Notes under the pieces: model-generated
What the model saw: the letters and a program-made list of their open reading frames with translations, nothing else
Database searches by the model: none
What the model was told of the DNA's origin: nothing
In this document: positions 26,868 to 35,296 of the stretch, piece by piece
Layout of the letters: every line of letters begins with the position of its first letter
Position numbering within the stretch: position 1 is the first letter of the stretch
Made by a program: the position numbers and the translations under genes
NCBI GenBank assembly: GCA_947476925.1
Contig: CANJSF010000007.1
Span: forward strand, 1-64,000
Source: Rhodospirillaceae bacterium
GTDB taxonomy: Bacteria; Pseudomonadota; Alphaproteobacteria; Rhodospirillales; Rhodospirillaceae
DNA length: 64,000 nucleotides
Direction: 5' to 3'

Positions 26868-27805
26868 TGCTCGGGATTCGGTTTTTACTTATCGCTGCAC
26901 TGACGAGTATGCCGTTGGTGGCCAACGCTGCGCCCGCGGCCGGAAGCGCAGTGAAAGACTGCCCCTCGTGCCCCGACTTGGTGGTGGTTCCTGCGGGTCA
27001 ATTCCGCATGGGCACACCCAAAAGCCAAGTGGCAAATAACGAAACCGGCGAAGCGCCGCCGGTGCAAATGACGATTCCCAAACCATTTTTACTCGGGCGC
27101 ACCGAGGTGACACGCGCCGAGTTCGAAGTTTATGCGCGCGAGAAAAATTTCGAACCCGTGGGTTTGTGCCGCGTGTGGAATAGAACCAAGGGCCGCTACG
27201 ACGACGATAAAAATCGCACGTGGCGCAAACCCGGCGTGCCCGAAGTACCGCTGGCCAATCATCCCATCAGCTGTGTGAATTGGTTTGAAAGCAAAGACTA
27301 CATCGCCTGGTTGGCAGCAAAAACCGGCAAGCCTTATCGGTTGCCGACAGAAGCAGAGTGGGAATATGCCGCGCGTGCGGGCTCGTCGGGTCTGAACCCG
27401 TGGGGGCCGGACGAAAATGGCTGCAAGACCGCCAACGTGTACGACATCACCACCATGAAGAAGACACCGCTGGCTTGGCCGCATGCCATGTGCGTGGATG
27501 GCTTTGCTGATATCGCCCCTGTGGGCTCACTCAAGCCCAACAAATTTGGCCTTTACGATATGATTGGTAACGTCTGGGAATGGGCCGAGGACTGCGCCAC
27601 CAAAAGCCATGTGGGCCGCCCGCTCGATGGTAAGGCGTGGGTATGGGAGGGCGGCTGCAAGCGCGTTATTCAACGGGGCGGTGGCTGGTTTACATCACCC
27701 GAGCGCGCCCGGCCTGGCTACCATGGTGATGCTGCGGCATTAGATCGGTTTGACTTTGGCGGCTTTCGGGTCGCCCGCGACCTGACGGCGGAGGAACAGA
27801 AATGA
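26867..27805 (+). CDS. Exported SUMF1/FGE-like protein 2 (eight-cysteine type)
   Basis: Second tandem paralogue, 312 residues. A Sec signal ends near ANAAPAA, followed by KDCPSCPDLVVVPAGQFRMG, LGRTEVTRAEFEVYA, GLCRVWNRTKGRY, HPISCVNWFESKDYIAWL, RLPTEAEWEYAARAG, GNVWEWAEDC and IQRGGGWFTSPERAR. The catalytic cysteines of FGE are absent, while all eight group cysteines are present. Its start codon overlaps the upstream stop (TAATG) and its own stop overlaps the next ATG (ATGA), so translation of the unit is probably coupled. The region after the first cysteine pair differs most between paralogues and may set substrate choice. Confidence 0.85.
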   Translation: MLGIRFLLIAALTSMPLVANAAPAAGSAVKDCPSCPDLVVVPAGQFRMGTPKSQVANNETGEAPPVQMTIPKPFLLGRTEVTRAEFEVYAREKNFEPVGLCRVWNRTKGRYDDDKNRTWRKPGVPEVPLANHPISCVNWFESKDYIAWLAAKTGKPYRLPTEAEWEYAARAGSSGLNPWGPDENGCKTANVYDITTMKKTPLAWPHAMCVDGFADIAPVGSLKPNKFGLYDMIGNVWEWAEDCATKSHVGRPLDGKAWVWEGGCKRVIQRGGGWFTSPERARPGYHGDAAALDRFDFGGFRVARDLTAEEQK

Positions 27806-28770
27806 AATCGTTTACGTTCGGGCTGTTGCTGTCAATTTGTGCCAGTGGCGTCGTTGTCGCTGCTGAAGATGCACCGGTGGCCAGCGCATCGGCCAAAATC
27901 ATCCGTGACTGCCCTACGTGCCCAGAGATGGTCGTGGTGCCCGCGGGCAAATTTGTCATGGGCACGCCCGGCGGATCGGAAGAAGTTGAAGAATCCACCG
28001 GTGAGTCATTTCAATTACCCGTGAACATCGAAAAAGCCTTTGCCCTGGGCAAAACAGAAATCACCACGGCGCAATATGCCGACTTTGTACGCGAAGCTGC
28101 TTATAAGCCTGATCCCGGCTGTCGGCTGTGGAATGATCGGTGGCTCAATGACCCCAAAAGCGATTGGCGTGGCGATGGCCTGCGCAAAGCGCCCAAGCCC
28201 AATTTTCCAGTCACCTGCGTCAGCTGGGTCGACGCCAAAGCATATGCAGCCTGGTTGAGCAAAAAAACCGGCAAAACCTATCGCCTGCCGTCTGAATCGG
28301 AGTGGGAGTACGCGGTGCGTGGCGGCACAACAAGCCCGCGCTATTTTGGGTTTAACTCATTTGAAGGTGTGTCTATCTCGCTGGCCTGTGACAATGGCAA
28401 TGTCTACGACGTCACGGCGCAAAGCGCTTATCCGTTCCCCTATCCTTACGCGCGCTGCAAAGACAACTTCGCTGATTTAGCGCCTGTCGGCTCGTTCAAA
28501 GCCAATCCGTTTGGCCTTCATGACATGATCGGCAATGTCGCCGAGTGGGTGGAAGATTGCTACACCGCCAGCTATTGGGGCCGTCCGCCCAACCAGAAAG
28601 CCTGGGTGTGGCAGGGCGGTTGCGAGACGCGCGGCCTTCGCGGCGGCGCCTGGACAAGCCGTCCTTCTGAAGCGCGCTCGGCTCAGCGCCAAAATGCAGC
28701 AGCCTCAACCCGCACGACATACATCGGTTTTCGAGTCGCGCGCGATGTCGCCGAAGGAGAAGCCAAATGA
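27802..28770 (+). CDS. Exported SUMF1/FGE-like protein 3 (eight-cysteine type)
   Basis: Third tandem paralogue, 322 residues, with a Sec signal ending near VVVAAED. The blocks are RDCPTCPEMVVVPAGKFVMG, LGKTEITTAQYADFV, PGCRLWNDRWLND, FPVTCVSWVDAKAYAAWL, RLPSESEWEYAVRGG, GNVAEWVEDC and LRGGAWTSRPSEARS. It has the same eight cysteines and no FGE catalytic pair. It departs from its sisters in GNVAEW (for GNVWEW) and in an insertion FNSFEGVSISL before the fifth cysteine. ATGA overlaps join it to both neighbours. Confidence 0.85.
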   Translation: MKSFTFGLLLSICASGVVVAAEDAPVASASAKIIRDCPTCPEMVVVPAGKFVMGTPGGSEEVEESTGESFQLPVNIEKAFALGKTEITTAQYADFVREAAYKPDPGCRLWNDRWLNDPKSDWRGDGLRKAPKPNFPVTCVSWVDAKAYAAWLSKKTGKTYRLPSESEWEYAVRGGTTSPRYFGFNSFEGVSISLACDNGNVYDVTAQSAYPFPYPYARCKDNFADLAPVGSFKANPFGLHDMIGNVAEWVEDCYTASYWGRPPNQKAWVWQGGCETRGLRGGAWTSRPSEARSAQRQNAAASTRTTYIGFRVARDVAEGEAK

Positions 28771-30191
28771 AGCGGCTTTTGATTTTGCTCAGTGTCTTGG
28801 CCGCCCCCGTATTTGCGCAAGACAACCCCGAGGCTTCGCTTAAGCCCGGCAGTGTTGTGAAAGACTGCCCCACATGCCCGGACTTAGTGGTGATTGCCCC
28901 TGGTGAATTCATGATCGGCAGTCCACCGGAAGCCGAAGATGTGGATGTCAGCCGAGGCGAAACGCCGCAGGTGAAAATAAAAATCGCGCGCGGATTTATG
29001 ATGGGTCGTTACGAAGTCACGTTCGGTCAGTACAAAGAATTCATGCGCGAGTCAGGCTACCAGCCGCCCAAAAAAGCCTGCCGCGTGTGGGACAATGAGT
29101 TTGTCGATAAAGACGACGCCACATGGGAAAACCCCTATCAACCGGCCAAGCCCTTACCCGAACATCCCATTAGCTGCGTCAGTTGGAACGACGCGCAAGT
29201 GTTCATCGCTTGGCTGAGCAAAAAGACTGGTAAGGCGTATCGCTTGCCGACCACGTCTGAATGGGAGTACGCGGCGCGCGCCGGTACGACCACATCGCGA
29301 TTCTGGGGCGACGGCACCGACGAAGCCTGCGACTACGCCAACACCTACGATATTTCCAGCAAAGAGAAGTATCCATTCTCGTGGAGCTTCTCGCCGTGCA
29401 AAGACGGCTATCCTGAACAAGCGCCCGTGGGCAAATTCAAACCGAATCAATTCGGCGTCTACGACATGATCGGCAACGTCTGGGAATGGACGGCCGATTG
29501 CTATGCCGGTTCGCACCAAGGTCGCCCACGGGATGGCCGGGCATGGAACTGGGAGGGCGGCTGCGAAGCGCGTGAGACGCGCGGTGGCGGTTGGATGAGC
29601 GCGTCTGAACGCAACCGCATCGCCTGGCCGGGCCGCGACCCCGCCACGCGACGGCTGAACTATTTCGGCTTCCGCATCGCGCGCGATTTAGATGCGACTT
29701 ACACACCCAACTACGACGGCGCGCAAATTCGCCGTGTCACCCTGTATAGCGGCGATATTGCCAAGGCGAAGAAATTTTGGATCGACGCTCTGGGCTACAA
29801 AGTCCGCCTCGATAACCCGGCCTTTGGCGGCGCGGACATGGCCAAGACGCTGAACCTGAACAAAGATGCGCGTGCACACTTTGTGATTCTGGAGCCGGGC
29901 AAAACTGACGGCCCGCTCATTGGCCTCATGGGCGCCACCGGCCAACAACTCGCATCGTTGGACCGCGCACCCGATCAGGCCCCCAAATCGGGCGACAGCA
30001 TGTTAGTGATCAAAGTCAAAGACATCGCCGCGACCTTCGCCAAACTAAAGGATGTGCCGGGTGTGCGCGTCATCACGCCGCCTTCAGCACTGAATGGCAA
30101 CGGCGGCACCGGCGTGGTGGGGGCCGAGGGCACAGTGCTCTCGCCCGATGGCACGCGCGTGATCATTCAACAGGTCGAGCCTGGCGGGTAA
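28767..30191 (+). CDS. Exported SUMF1/FGE-like protein 4 fused to a VOC domain
   Basis: Fourth tandem paralogue, 474 residues, the longest. After a Sec signal (ending near PVFAQDN), residues about 25-310 repeat the SUMF1 domain with KDCPTCPDLVVIAPGEFMIG, KACRVWDNEF, HPISCVSWNDAQVFIAWL, GNVWEWTADC and TRGGGWMSASERNR. Residues 312-474 form a vicinal-oxygen-chelate (glyoxalase-like) domain: RRVTLYSGDIAKAKKFW, LGYKVRLDNPAFGG and TVLSPDGTRVIIQQ. The usual first metal His of a VOC strand is Arg here, so metal binding is doubtful. The frame is continuous across the join and the stop lies at the VOC end, so the fusion is real. The amine oxidase gene starts 16 bases later. Confidence 0.86.
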   Translation: MKRLLILLSVLAAPVFAQDNPEASLKPGSVVKDCPTCPDLVVIAPGEFMIGSPPEAEDVDVSRGETPQVKIKIARGFMMGRYEVTFGQYKEFMRESGYQPPKKACRVWDNEFVDKDDATWENPYQPAKPLPEHPISCVSWNDAQVFIAWLSKKTGKAYRLPTTSEWEYAARAGTTTSRFWGDGTDEACDYANTYDISSKEKYPFSWSFSPCKDGYPEQAPVGKFKPNQFGVYDMIGNVWEWTADCYAGSHQGRPRDGRAWNWEGGCEARETRGGGWMSASERNRIAWPGRDPATRRLNYFGFRIARDLDATYTPNYDGAQIRRVTLYSGDIAKAKKFWIDALGYKVRLDNPAFGGADMAKTLNLNKDARAHFVILEPGKTDGPLIGLMGATGQQLASLDRAPDQAPKSGDSMLVIKVKDIAATFAKLKDVPGVRVITPPSALNGNGGTGVVGAEGTVLSPDGTRVIIQQVEPGG

Positions 30192-30207
30192 TTCAGGAAT
30201 ATCGCTC

Positions 30208-31653
30208 ATGATCAACCTCACGCTCCCCCGCCGCACATCACTGAAATTTCTCAGTGGTGCAGCGCTGGCGACATCGGCACTGACAGCGCGGCCCCTCCAT
30301 GCCGCAACCAAAGAGGCCGATGTCATTATCGTCGGAGCCGGTTTGTCGGGACTCATCGCAGCCTGCATTCTTGAAGAGCAAGGCAAAACGGTGGTGGTGG
30401 TCGAAGCCAAAGACCGTGTCGGTGGGCGTTGTTACACCATGACGGATCTGCCGGGCCGACCGGAAGCGGGCGGCAGTTCTGTCGGGTCCATGTACGCTCG
30501 CTTTCTCGATTGGTGCGATCGGTTCGGCATTAAGCGCACGGGCGAGCAGGGTGGCGGCAAACCCGAAGTCTTCGGGCAGGTTTACAACATCAAAGGCCAA
30601 AACATTTTGCGCAAGGATTGGGCAAGCCATGCGCTTAACCCGTTCCAAGGCGATGATAAAAAAATTACGCCCGATGGATTTCGATTCCAAATGCTCGAGC
30701 GTTACAAATCGTTCGACGATTTGGAATCGTGGGTGGAACCCAAGCTGACCAAAGACGACACGTCGATGTTTGATCTGTTCCGCGCCAAGGGTCATTCCGA
30801 CGAGGCGATTTCATTAGGTATTGGCGCCAACCCAGGCTACGGCCACACGCCTTATGATTTGTCATCGGTGCATATGTTCCACGTGTGGAACTTCGCCAAA
30901 AGCCAAGCGCTCGGCGGAACACCGCAGTTTTGGGACATCGACGGCGGCAATCAAAGCTTGCCAAAAGCCATGGCCAAATCGCTCAAGGGCGACATCTTTT
31001 TGAAAACCCCAATCGCCGCTGTTCGCAGCGATGCGCGCGGTGCCGAAGTAATTGCGGCCGATGGACGCACATTCAAAGGCAAGGCCGTGTTGATGACGCT
31101 GCCGTTCTCGGCCCTTCGCTTTGTCGCATTTGATCCGGGTTTGCACGGCGTGCAAGCCGAAGCGGTGAACACACTTCCTTATGGGACGTGCTGGCATGCC
31201 TTCCTGTCGGTGAAGGGCAAATTTTGGGAAGCCGATAGCATGCCTGCTGGCATGTGGTCTGATGGCCTGGTGGGCCGTGTCTCGGCTATGCGCAATGAAC
31301 AGGACGTCATCGGGCTTTATGCATTTCTCACCGGCAAACAAGCCATGCGCCTCAGCCGCATGAGTTTGGAGGCGGGCGGTGCAGCCTATGTGGCTGAGCT
31401 GGCCAAGCAACGCCCCTCAACCAAAGGCCAAGTGAAAGTTGAACGCGCCTGGAGTTGGGTCAACGACCCCTATGCCGGCGGCATGTACGCCTATTGGCGC
31501 CCAGGCATGATTGCGAAATTCAAAGACTCCATGGCGAAGCCCGCGGGCAAAATTCATTTCGCCGGTGAACACACATCCGACTCCACGCGCGGCCTGGAAG
31601 GCGCGCTGGAGTCAGGCGAACGCGCCGCCTACGAGATGCTGGAAAAAATCTGA
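30208..31653 (+). CDS. Tat-exported flavin monoamine oxidase family protein
   Basis: An FAD-dependent amine oxidase-fold enzyme of 481 residues that should oxidise an amine or related C-H bond in the periplasm with release of H2O2. The N-terminus is a twin-arginine signal (LPRRTSLKFLSGAALATSA). The FAD dinucleotide motif is VIIVGAGLSGLIAACILEEQ with VVVVEAKDRVGGRC. The C-terminal FAD contact is FAGEHTSDSTRGLEGALESG. The substrate is unknown. It follows the SUMF1-VOC gene by 16 bases and is probably the fifth gene of that unit, so the SUMF1 proteins and this oxidase may work on one compound or one complex. A paralogue lies at 49017. Confidence 0.88.
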   Translation: MINLTLPRRTSLKFLSGAALATSALTARPLHAATKEADVIIVGAGLSGLIAACILEEQGKTVVVVEAKDRVGGRCYTMTDLPGRPEAGGSSVGSMYARFLDWCDRFGIKRTGEQGGGKPEVFGQVYNIKGQNILRKDWASHALNPFQGDDKKITPDGFRFQMLERYKSFDDLESWVEPKLTKDDTSMFDLFRAKGHSDEAISLGIGANPGYGHTPYDLSSVHMFHVWNFAKSQALGGTPQFWDIDGGNQSLPKAMAKSLKGDIFLKTPIAAVRSDARGAEVIAADGRTFKGKAVLMTLPFSALRFVAFDPGLHGVQAEAVNTLPYGTCWHAFLSVKGKFWEADSMPAGMWSDGLVGRVSAMRNEQDVIGLYAFLTGKQAMRLSRMSLEAGGAAYVAELAKQRPSTKGQVKVERAWSWVNDPYAGGMYAYWRPGMIAKFKDSMAKPAGKIHFAGEHTSDSTRGLEGALESGERAAYEMLEKI

Positions 31654-31683
31654 ACGCGGCTTGGGAATCGGCCCCAAAAGCAA

Positions 31684-31710
31684 GCGGCGGATCGGGGGAC
31701 GATCCGCCGC
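31684..31710. repeat. Perfect 11-bp inverted repeat between convergent genes
   Basis: GCGGCGGATCG and its exact complement are separated by five bases, between the stops of the amine oxidase and the Rieske oxygenase. The stem is strongly GC-rich and could act as a two-way transcription block, but no T-run follows on either side, so a simple intrinsic terminator is not assured. Confidence 0.5.
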
Positions 31711-31775
31711 CTATTCGCTCGCGCGTGCTTGGGGAAGCGTGGACGTTGGCGCGAGCAATTTCGATTAAAGGTGCG

Positions 31776-32930
31776 TTATTCGGCTGCGGCCTTGATACCC
31801 GCCTCGGTCGTACGCATGGGCACCGGGTCAATCACCCAGCCCTTCGACTCGCGACGTGCAGGCGAAGGAATGGCGAACACAGCCTTGCCGCGCATCGCCA
31901 CAACTTTGTCCATATCGATCCGCCAGCCGCGATTTTCCCAGTCCTTGCAGAACTCGCGGAATCGCGCGATGGGCACGTCGGCCGGCATGAACACCTCGTG
32001 CGTATTTGTGCGCGGTGTCTCGATCGGTTCGATGTCTTCTAAGATCAGCTTGTCCTGTTTGGCGACATAGAGATTGCGCTCCATGATGCGTTTGTCATCG
32101 TCTTCGGTGGCCAGGAAGTTGCGCAAGGTCACCAGATAAACTTGTGTGTGCCGTTCATCGATTGGTGTTTCGTACAAATATTGATGAATGTGAGCGTGCG
32201 GCGAGGGGTGAATATGCGTCCACACGGCCGAAGGGCCATGATGACCTGTGCCTGCTTCGATGAACGCATTCTCGGTGCGCCCGCTGGCCGCGCGCATGCG
32301 CGCTTCGGGCAAGGGAGGCGAGTGCATCTTGTTAAAGAAGCCGATACCCCAGGTACTTTCCTTCATGTTCAATTCGTGTACGCGGTAGTCATCGCGCTCG
32401 CCCGAGAACCCGTGGGTATCATGCACATATTCATTATGTGCAGGGTCAATGGAATTCTCGATGGAGCGCTTATAGTCGATGTTCCACACGCCGGGCTGTT
32501 GCACGGTCGCGCGCCAGCCGTCTTTACCGTACTCAGGAATTTCCATAATGGGCGGGCGTTCGGCTTCCGGCAGATCGCCCAAAAAGACGAAGATCAGTCC
32601 GTACTTTTCCTGCACCGGGTATGCGTCAATTTTGGTGCGCGCCGGGATTTTTCCATGCTCCGCGCCGTCCACAGGCCCCAGCGACGGAATCTTCACGCAC
32701 GCACCGCCGCCCTTAAAGCGCCAGCCGTGATAGGGGCACTCCACAGTATCGCCACGGACCTTGCCGCCCGCCAACGACCCGCCGCGATGGGTGCAGACAT
32801 TTGATAAACACTGCGCTTGGCCTTTTGAATCGCGGAACAGCACAAACGTGTGGCCCAACATTTTGACTTTGACAGCCTGATCTTTCAGATCGGCCGCTGT
32901 GCTCGCCACATACCAAAAATTGATGAACAT
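31776..32930 (-). CDS. Rieske non-haem iron oxygenase alpha subunit
   Basis: A cytoplasmic ring-hydroxylating or demethylating oxygenase alpha subunit, 384 residues. The Rieske 2Fe-2S ligands are C46, H48, C65 and H68 (NVCTHRGG, VECPYHGW). The mononuclear iron site is in SIDPAHNEYVHD: D162, H165, H170. The C-terminal domain is of the SRPBCC-like catalytic type. ATG 32930 has GAGGGG five bases upstream; a longer frame to 33005 is less likely. No ferredoxin or reductase gene is adjacent, so electrons must come from elsewhere. The substrate is unknown; members act on aromatic acids, choline-like amines and steroids. Confidence 0.9.
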   Translation of the reverse strand: MFINFWYVASTAADLKDQAVKVKMLGHTFVLFRDSKGQAQCLSNVCTHRGGSLAGGKVRGDTVECPYHGWRFKGGGACVKIPSLGPVDGAEHGKIPARTKIDAYPVQEKYGLIFVFLGDLPEAERPPIMEIPEYGKDGWRATVQQPGVWNIDYKRSIENSIDPAHNEYVHDTHGFSGERDDYRVHELNMKESTWGIGFFNKMHSPPLPEARMRAASGRTENAFIEAGTGHHGPSAVWTHIHPSPHAHIHQYLYETPIDERHTQVYLVTLRNFLATEDDDKRIMERNLYVAKQDKLILEDIEPIETPRTNTHEVFMPADVPIARFREFCKDWENRGWRIDMDKVVAMRGKAVFAIPSPARRESKGWVIDPVPMRTTEAGIKAAAE

Positions 32931-33063
32931 CGTTCCCCTCCAACACTGGTGTTTGTGTGCGTGAACACTGACAGCAAGGTGAGGAATCGATTTGACCTGT
33001 ATCAAGTTCCTGGGCCGATGTTTGCCTTGGCTAACGTGTGGTCAGGTGGGCCGTGATCAGGCG

Positions 33064-33984
33064 CTATTTAGGTAACGTGAGCGCCACGCGAAAGCCCAAC
33101 AGCTGGCTGTGGTAGACCGCCGGGTCTTTGCTTTGGCTCATGGCTTTCAGCCAATCGGTGCCCGAGGCCCATGCACCGCCGCGCGGCGTGTGCGCCATAC
33201 AATCGCCCCCGTCCTCCGTCATCCACGCACGGCCATCGGTGGGCACTTTGCTCATGTCGGCATGGAAACAGTCTTCGCTCCACTCCCAGGCGTTGCCCAG
33301 CATGTCGTGCAGGCCCCAGGCATTGGGCTTGAAAGAGCCGACAGGGGCCAGACGCTCCCAGGTGTCGTTGCAGGCAAACACGGGGCCGTAGCTGTACAGC
33401 CGCCGGTAGGTGTCATCGGCGACATTGGCATACTCGCAGGCTTTGGCGCTTTCAGGGCCCCAAAACCATGGCCCACGCGTACCTGCGCGCGTGGCGTACT
33501 CAAATTCAGTCGATGACAGCAGCCGATAAGGCTTGCCGGTTTTTTTGCCCAGCCATTTCACAAATGCCGTGGCGTCTTGCCAACTCACGCACACCACAGG
33601 TGCGTCATCGCGCTGCGGTTGGCCGGGGTTGTCCCAGGTGTAGCCTTCGGTCTGACCGATAATTTTATTGAAGCCCCACGTGTTGCACGACGTGGTCGGG
33701 CTGGCGTACTTGGTGTCTTTCACGAATTGCCGGTACAGCGCTCGCGTGGTCTCGGTTTTGGCCACTGCGAATGAATATGCAATGTTCACTTCGCGCACTG
33801 GGCCCCAACCTGCTTTCATATCTTGATCCCAAGGCTCGGCACCCAGCACGGCTTTGCCCGTTGGCAGCACCACCATCTCAGGGCAAGTCTCGCAATCTTT
33901 GAACGTATCACCGGCTTTTTGTTCGGCGGCGAAGGCCTGAACCCCAAATGCTAAGCCGACGGCGAAAATTGCGAGTGCGTGCAT
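33064..33984 (-). CDS. Exported SUMF1/FGE-like protein 5 (eight-cysteine type)
   Basis: A fifth SUMF1-fold paralogue, 306 residues, outside the tandem unit and on the other strand. A Sec signal ends near VQAFAAEQ. Then KDCETCPEMVVLPTGKAVLG, AKTETTRALYRQFV, TSCNTWGFNKIIG, APVVCVSWQDATAFVKWL, LSSTEFEYATRAG, GNAWEWSEDC and TPRGGAWASGTDWLK. The eight-cysteine pattern is kept, and the FGE catalytic cysteines are absent. It is the most diverged of the five: RLP becomes RLL and GNVWEW becomes GNAWEW. The adjacent Rieske gene lies downstream on the same strand, 133 bases away. A divergent lipoprotein gene begins 163 bases on the other side. Confidence 0.84.
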   Translation of the reverse strand: MHALAIFAVGLAFGVQAFAAEQKAGDTFKDCETCPEMVVLPTGKAVLGAEPWDQDMKAGWGPVREVNIAYSFAVAKTETTRALYRQFVKDTKYASPTTSCNTWGFNKIIGQTEGYTWDNPGQPQRDDAPVVCVSWQDATAFVKWLGKKTGKPYRLLSSTEFEYATRAGTRGPWFWGPESAKACEYANVADDTYRRLYSYGPVFACNDTWERLAPVGSFKPNAWGLHDMLGNAWEWSEDCFHADMSKVPTDGRAWMTEDGGDCMAHTPRGGAWASGTDWLKAMSQSKDPAVYHSQLLGFRVALTLPK

Positions 33985-34147
33985 GATAGGTCTCCAACGA
34001 CTTTCCCCAGCATAATCAATCGCGGTGGCATCTCAACCGATCAAGGTGGAATGGTTTTCTCTTTCTCCATCGCCAAGCCCCTTGCCAAACCGCCGGATTT
34101 GCATTGTCATTGATGTTATTGAACTCGATGTTCTGGGGAGAACGCAC

Positions 34148-35293
34148 ATGTCACCTTTCAAGTTGGCCGCCCTGTCTGCTACCGCCCTCGCACTCACCGC
34201 TTGCGCTGACATGAAAAGCAGCTCGCCCAATCCGCTCGCGGGGATGAACATGGAGCAGCGCATTGCTGCCATGGCGCCAATCATGACGGGCACAGAGCTG
34301 TCCAACTACATGATCCCCAACATCCCCGAAGCGGCGGAGGCTTATTACGGGCCAGACTCAAAACTCTTGATTGCGCAAACGCGCGACCTCGACGCCAAAA
34401 AAACCTCGATGGGCACGGCTGGCGCGTTGACGTGGATTTTTTCCGACGATGGCAAAAAATCCTGGCGGGTGAATGACGGCGGACAAGATGCCTGCTCGTA
34501 TATTTTTCCCGACAATAAGCGCGCGATCTTTACATCGACGCGCGACCATACGGATATGCCTGTCGGCAATTGGTCGGACTCTAACGACTATCCCCAAGGC
34601 GCAGAACTTTATATCGCCGATTTAGACGGCAAAAATCGCAAACGCTTGACCAACAATAAATATTACGAAGCCGAAGTATCCGTATCTCGCGACGGCAAGC
34701 AAATTGTGTTCGGCCGCCAGATCGACGGCAAAATGGATTTGTGGATCATGAATGCCGACGGCACGGGCGAGCGCCGCCTGACGAATACGCCCGATTGGCA
34801 AGAGGGCGCGCCGTTCTTCATGCCCGGAGATGACCGCATTATGTTCCGGGCCTGGCGCGCCAGCGAGTACGGCAAAGTTCGCCCCACGCCTATGACAGTG
34901 TTCACCATCAAAACAGATGGCACCGATTGGCGTCGCTATACCTACGACCAAGACATGAACTGGGCGCCATTCCCGGCGCCTGACGGCAGGCACTATGTGT
35001 TTGTGCGCGTGGCAGATTTGAAAACCAATAACTGGGACGTGTTCCTGGGGGACTTGGCCGGCACGCCGCCCAAGCGCCTGACCTTTAATGACAAGTTCGA
35101 TGGCTTCCCGGCGGTCTCGCCCGACGGCAAAAAAATGGTGTTTGCGCGCTCCACCGGCGAGCGCTTCATGAGTGGAATTAAAACTTTCATCATGGATATT
35201 TCGTCGCTGGGCATTGGCACCAAGAACGAGTTCAACCCCAATTGGGGTATGCCGATGCAAGACGACCCGCCGCAAAAGGCAGAAGCAAAATAG
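34148..35293 (+). CDS. TolB-like beta-propeller lipoprotein (PD40 repeats)
   Basis: An envelope lipoprotein of 381 residues with lipobox LTAC (C19). From about residue 65 to the end it consists of WD40-like PD40 repeats: ELYIADLDGKNRKRLTNNKY, VSRDGKQIVFGRQIDGK, LWIMNADGTGERRLTNTPDW, FTIKTDGTDWRRYTYDQD and VSPDGKKMVFARSTGE. These repeats form a propeller like that of TolB, but the TolB N-terminal domain and tol-pal genes are absent, so it is not TolB itself. It probably binds a protein or glycan at the membrane. ATG 34148 has GGGGAG about eight bases upstream. The DUF1838-like gene starts three bases after its stop. Confidence 0.82.
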   Translation: MSPFKLAALSATALALTACADMKSSSPNPLAGMNMEQRIAAMAPIMTGTELSNYMIPNIPEAAEAYYGPDSKLLIAQTRDLDAKKTSMGTAGALTWIFSDDGKKSWRVNDGGQDACSYIFPDNKRAIFTSTRDHTDMPVGNWSDSNDYPQGAELYIADLDGKNRKRLTNNKYYEAEVSVSRDGKQIVFGRQIDGKMDLWIMNADGTGERRLTNTPDWQEGAPFFMPGDDRIMFRAWRASEYGKVRPTPMTVFTIKTDGTDWRRYTYDQDMNWAPFPAPDGRHYVFVRVADLKTNNWDVFLGDLAGTPPKRLTFNDKFDGFPAVSPDGKKMVFARSTGERFMSGIKTFIMDISSLGIGTKNEFNPNWGMPMQDDPPQKAEAK

Positions 35294-35296
35294 TCA

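Noticed and set aside
25917-30191. Sulfatase-maturing formylglycine-generating enzymes
   Set aside because: The cysteine pair needed for formylglycine formation is missing in all copies, and no sulfatase gene lies in the window.
34148-35293. tolB
   Set aside because: It is a PD40 propeller but a lipoprotein without the TolB N-terminal domain, and no tol-pal genes are near.
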